Source of the DNA: Promethearchaeota archaeon
Lineage (GTDB): Archaea > Asgardarchaeota > Lokiarchaeia > Sigyniarchaeales > SOKP01
DNA: 64,000 bases
Assembly: GCA_019057865.1 (NCBI GenBank)
Contig: JAHLWP010000008.1
Coordinates: 62,001-126,000 of the forward strand
Reading direction: 5' to 3'
The notes below the pieces were generated by a model that saw only the letters and a program-made list of their open reading frames with translations, was not told the origin of the DNA and did not search any database. Positions 61,452 to 64,000 of this stretch are shown here, one piece after another. Every line of letters begins with the position of its first letter. The stretch's first letter is position 1. The position numbers and the translations under genes are program-made.

Positions 61452-61973
61452 AAATCCCTCTGAATCAAACAATGAGAGGGGACCATGATATTGATGGGCG
61501 TCAGATAATTTATCCCCTTTACGAGGATATGCCTCGATGCAGTCGTAATTTTTATTTTTAAAATCAGAACATACATATTGAAGCAATTTTCCTGCAATTC
61601 CTTGTCTTCTATAGTCATAAGCGATTATAAAACAAACAACTGCCCCTAATTTTCCATCAAAATGAATATCCAATTCCTTATTTTGTAATAACATAGGTAG
61701 ATTATCTTTTAAATCAGCTTTACACCATCCAACTGGATTATTATCCAAGTAAGCCAAATATCCATTCATTTTTCCTGAAAGAATCAATTTTTTTGAGGCA
61801 TTTCTATTCTCTTCACCAGTTCTTCTACTCCATTCTTTAATCGTGCCATTAAAATGATGAAAATGGCAATAGCAAACACTCCAATCGGGATTATCTGTAA
61901 ATGCTACGTTATCAAAAAAATATAAGAAATCGTCAATGAGTTCTGGTTCTAATGACTTAATTTTAATATCCAT
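61401..61973 (-). CDS. GNAT acetyltransferase
   Basis: 190 residues with a Cys/His-rich start WSVCYCHFHHF, then NGYLAYLDNNPVGWCKAD, and the acetyl-CoA loop IIAYDYRRQGIAGKLL, followed by YDCIEAYPRKG. The WCxCxxHH start is typical of a GNAT subgroup with unknown substrates. Its 3' end overlaps the peptidase fragment on the other strand. Confidence 0.82.
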   Translation of the reverse strand: MDIKIKSLEPELIDDFLYFFDNVAFTDNPDWSVCYCHFHHFNGTIKEWSRRTGEENRNASKKLILSGKMNGYLAYLDNNPVGWCKADLKDNLPMLLQNKELDIHFDGKLGAVVCFIIAYDYRRQGIAGKLLQYVCSDFKNKNYDCIEAYPRKGDKLSDAHQYHGPLSLFDSEGFSIYKEFKKFYIVRKYI

Positions 61974-62123
61974 AACTAAATTTATTGCTTATAAATATTT
62001 TAATGTATATATTTAGTTTATATAATCTTCAATTCATTAGTTTTAAAAAAATATCAATAACAAATATTAATATTATTAAACATTCTCCTTTTTTAATAGA
62101 TTTTAATTACTAATCATTTTAAT

Positions 62124-63566
62124 ATGAAAGTTTACAATAGTTTAACGTTTAAAAAAGAAGAATTTAAGACAATAACACCCAAAGAGGTTAAAATGTATGT
62201 TTGCGGAATCACCGCTTATGATTCAGCACATTTAGGGCATTTAAAATCAGCTATCTCATTTGATATAATCCATAGATACCTAAAATTTAAAGGATTTAAG
62301 GTAAATATAGTTAAGAATTTCACTGATATTGATGATAAAATAATAAATCGATCAAATGAGTTAGGTATTGATTTTAAAGAATTAAGTGAGAAATATATAG
62401 AAGAATATGAAGAATTTATGGAGATAATGAATGTCGAAAAAGAGACGAGAAATCCGCGAGCTACTGAAGTTATACCCTTTATTATTAATTTTATCAAAGA
62501 ACTAATTAAAAAAGGTCATGCATATGAAAGAAATGGTTCTGTTTATTTTTCTGTAAAATCTTTTCCAAAATATAAAACTGTTTTTCAGACTAAAAAATTA
62601 GAAGACTTAGAAGATGAGGAAGAAGATTATCTTGAAGATCAAGACACTCTTTATGGAGAAGATAAACTTGATCCTAAAGATTTTGCTCTCTGGAAAAAGA
62701 TGAAGGAAGGAGAACCTTATTGGGAGAGTCCTTGGAGTAAAGGTAGACCAGGTTGGCATATAGAGTGTTCAGCAATGGTGCTACAATACTTAGGAGATAC
62801 AATTGACATCCATGGGGGAGGTCAAGACTTGAAGTTTCCACATCATAGAAATGAAATTGCTCAATCAGAATCATATACAGGGAAACCCTTTGCGAACTAT
62901 TTTATTCATAATGGATTTGTGAATGTTGATAATGAAAAAATGTCAAAAAGTCTTGGAAATTTCTTTTTAGTCTCAGATTTAATAAAACAATATGATCCAA
63001 TGGTTATCCGATTTTTTTTAATCTCAAGTCATTATCGAAGCTCAATAAATTATTCTCTTGAAAATTTAAAGCAAGCAGAAAAAAATTACAATAAATTAAT
63101 AAACATAATTAAAAAAATAAATGATTTATTGGCTGTTAGTGGAAGCTCTAAAGAAACTAAGAAATTAATTTCTCGAATTGATAAAGCAGAGTTGAATATT
63201 ATAAAGGCTATGGATGACGATTTTGATACACCAGTGGCGATCGCAGAAATTATGACATTAATTAGAGAACTCAATAAAGCTATTTTAGAGCAAAAAATAG
63301 AAATCACAGAGGAATTTAAAGATAGATTTTTTAAATTTATTGAAAATATAGATTTAATTTTTGGATTTTTCCCAACTTTAAAGAAAGATTTTAAATCAGG
63401 TGTAATGGATACTACTGATGAGAAAAGTAAACTAATAAAAGATTTAATTGAGATAATATCTGATATTAGGACTCAATTAAGAAAAAGGCAGATTTATGAT
63501 CTAAGTGATAAAATTCGAGAAAAACTTAGAGAAATAGGGGTAAATATTGAAGATCAAAAAATCTAA
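62124..63566 (+). CDS. cysS: Cysteinyl-tRNA synthetase
   Basis: 480 residues. Zinc Cys in [19 protein letters not shown] with the HLGH form of [12 protein letters not shown] and [14 protein letters not shown] (zinc/His), and KMSKSLGNF (KMSKS). It charges tRNA-Cys with cysteine, so the organism does not depend only on the SepRS/SepCysS route. It lies 0.9 kb downstream of the tRNA-Cys gene and 6 kb from cysE-cysK. The C-terminal helical domain is full length. Confidence 0.95.
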   Translation: MKVYNSLTFKKEEFKTITPKEVKMYVCGITAYDSAHLGHLKSAISFDIIHRYLKFKGFKVNIVKNFTDIDDKIINRSNELGIDFKELSEKYIEEYEEFMEIMNVEKETRNPRATEVIPFIINFIKELIKKGHAYERNGSVYFSVKSFPKYKTVFQTKKLEDLEDEEEDYLEDQDTLYGEDKLDPKDFALWKKMKEGEPYWESPWSKGRPGWHIECSAMVLQYLGDTIDIHGGGQDLKFPHHRNEIAQSESYTGKPFANYFIHNGFVNVDNEKMSKSLGNFFLVSDLIKQYDPMVIRFFLISSHYRSSINYSLENLKQAEKNYNKLINIIKKINDLLAVSGSSKETKKLISRIDKAELNIIKAMDDDFDTPVAIAEIMTLIRELNKAILEQKIEITEEFKDRFFKFIENIDLIFGFFPTLKKDFKSGVMDTTDEKSKLIKDLIEIISDIRTQLRKRQIYDLSDKIREKLREIGVNIEDQKI

Positions 63567-63699
63567 TATTCTTTTAGACTATTATTTTAGATATTAAATC
63601 CTATAAGAAATATACTAATAAATATTATTGTAAATTCTATTCCTAAAATCAGGTTTCTAAACCTTTTCTTAATCATAACGGAAATTCTATTTTTTGAAA

Positions 63700-63993
63700 T
63701 TATGTTTCTGTATATCCGACAAAACCAGCAATTAATACTAAAATTCCTCCTATCGTACTAGTATAGACAATCATTACTACTCCCAACACTACATATACAA
63801 TCCAATTCATAGGAATAGGTTTATTAGGGCTAATTACACTTAATAATATTATCACTGCTAGAATAATTCCTATTACTAATGTAATTACCTTTACATTCTC
63901 CAATCTTTTATCTCCAAAACCCAAAATAGCTTCAATTAAAGCTATTACACCACCAAGTGCTGCTAGAAGTCTCATTAAATCTTCATTTCTCAT
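63700..63993 (-). CDS. Small three-span membrane protein, unknown
   Basis: 97 residues: MRNEDLMRLLAALGGVIALIEA forms a first helix, followed by two more spans (ITLVIGIILAVIILLSVIS and VYVVLGVVMIVYTSTIGGILVL). No conserved functional residue is seen. Start ATG 63993 lies near the window end; the full promoter is outside. Confidence 0.6.
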   Translation of the reverse strand: MRNEDLMRLLAALGGVIALIEAILGFGDKRLENVKVITLVIGIILAVIILLSVISPNKPIPMNWIVYVVLGVVMIVYTSTIGGILVLIAGFVGYTET

Positions 63994-64000
63994 CTTTAAT

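Noticed and set aside
61361..61618. Minus-strand 85-residue frame overlapping the GNAT gene at 61401
   Set aside because: Same-strand alternative frame of a clear acetyltransferase; the GNAT frame carries the acetyl-CoA motif.

Overview
The window is AT-rich archaeal DNA that looks like an Asgard archaeon, most likely of the Lokiarchaeia type. This rests on gene content only; no marker tree was possible. Supporting features are a Rag/Arf-like small GTPase, longin-like domains (one fused to a response-regulator receiver), a VWA plus RING-type zinc-finger protein resembling eukaryotic Ssl1/p44, an intron-containing archaeal tRNA-Cys, and formylmethanofuran dehydrogenase together with heterodisulfide-reductase genes, as expected for a tetrahydromethanopterin-type Wood-Ljungdahl anaerobe. 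No rRNA, CRISPR array, prophage or transposase is visible.

Layout. 1-5200: an edge-truncated zinc-ribbon membrane protein, an MtaB-type tRNA methylthiotransferase, and an accessory patch with decayed fragments (haloalkane-dehalogenase-like, DpnII/MboI-like nuclease), a two-gene unit encoding an exact 10-residue repeat protein, and a toxin-like GNAT gene, bracketed by imperfect 40-bp direct repeats. 5200-13900: AlaX, a stand-alone HdrB, FdhD between two paralogous membrane proteins, an fwd operon (G, F, D, B, C; no fwdA here), and ProX. 13900-30400: a 2-oxoacid:ferredoxin oxidoreductase pair, the VWA-RING protein, degraded gene pieces around a UDP-glucose dehydrogenase gene, then a two-gene unit whose second product fuses a DapA-type aldolase to a complete formaldehyde-activating enzyme (Fae). 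A redox-protein group, a longin-like protein, a CDP-alcohol phosphotransferase and small proteins follow.

30400-43900 is an electron-transfer island: an HdrD-like protein with a 1648-residue HdrA-GltD-HdrA-ferredoxin-MvhD fusion on the plus strand, converging with a complete flxABCD-hdrABC-type operon on the minus strand whose hdrB is interrupted by one in-frame TAA. 44000-64000 holds GNATs, a TPR protein, two small genes sharing a duplicated leader, a soluble multi-PAS kinase, a PEBP-family protein, a class V aminotransferase, cysE-cysK, a kinase/response-regulator pair next to the small GTPase, divergent ArsR and Lrp-type regulators, tRNA-Cys and cysS.

How the genes fit together: Fwd, FdhD, the oxidoreductase and the two Hdr systems fit an anaerobe that moves electrons between ferredoxin, NAD(P)H and thiol/disulfide couples and uses H4MPT-bound C1 units. 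The DapA-Fae fusion could feed aldolase-released formaldehyde into, or draw it from, that C1 pool. CysE/CysK, tRNA-Cys and CysS form a loose cysteine-related neighbourhood.
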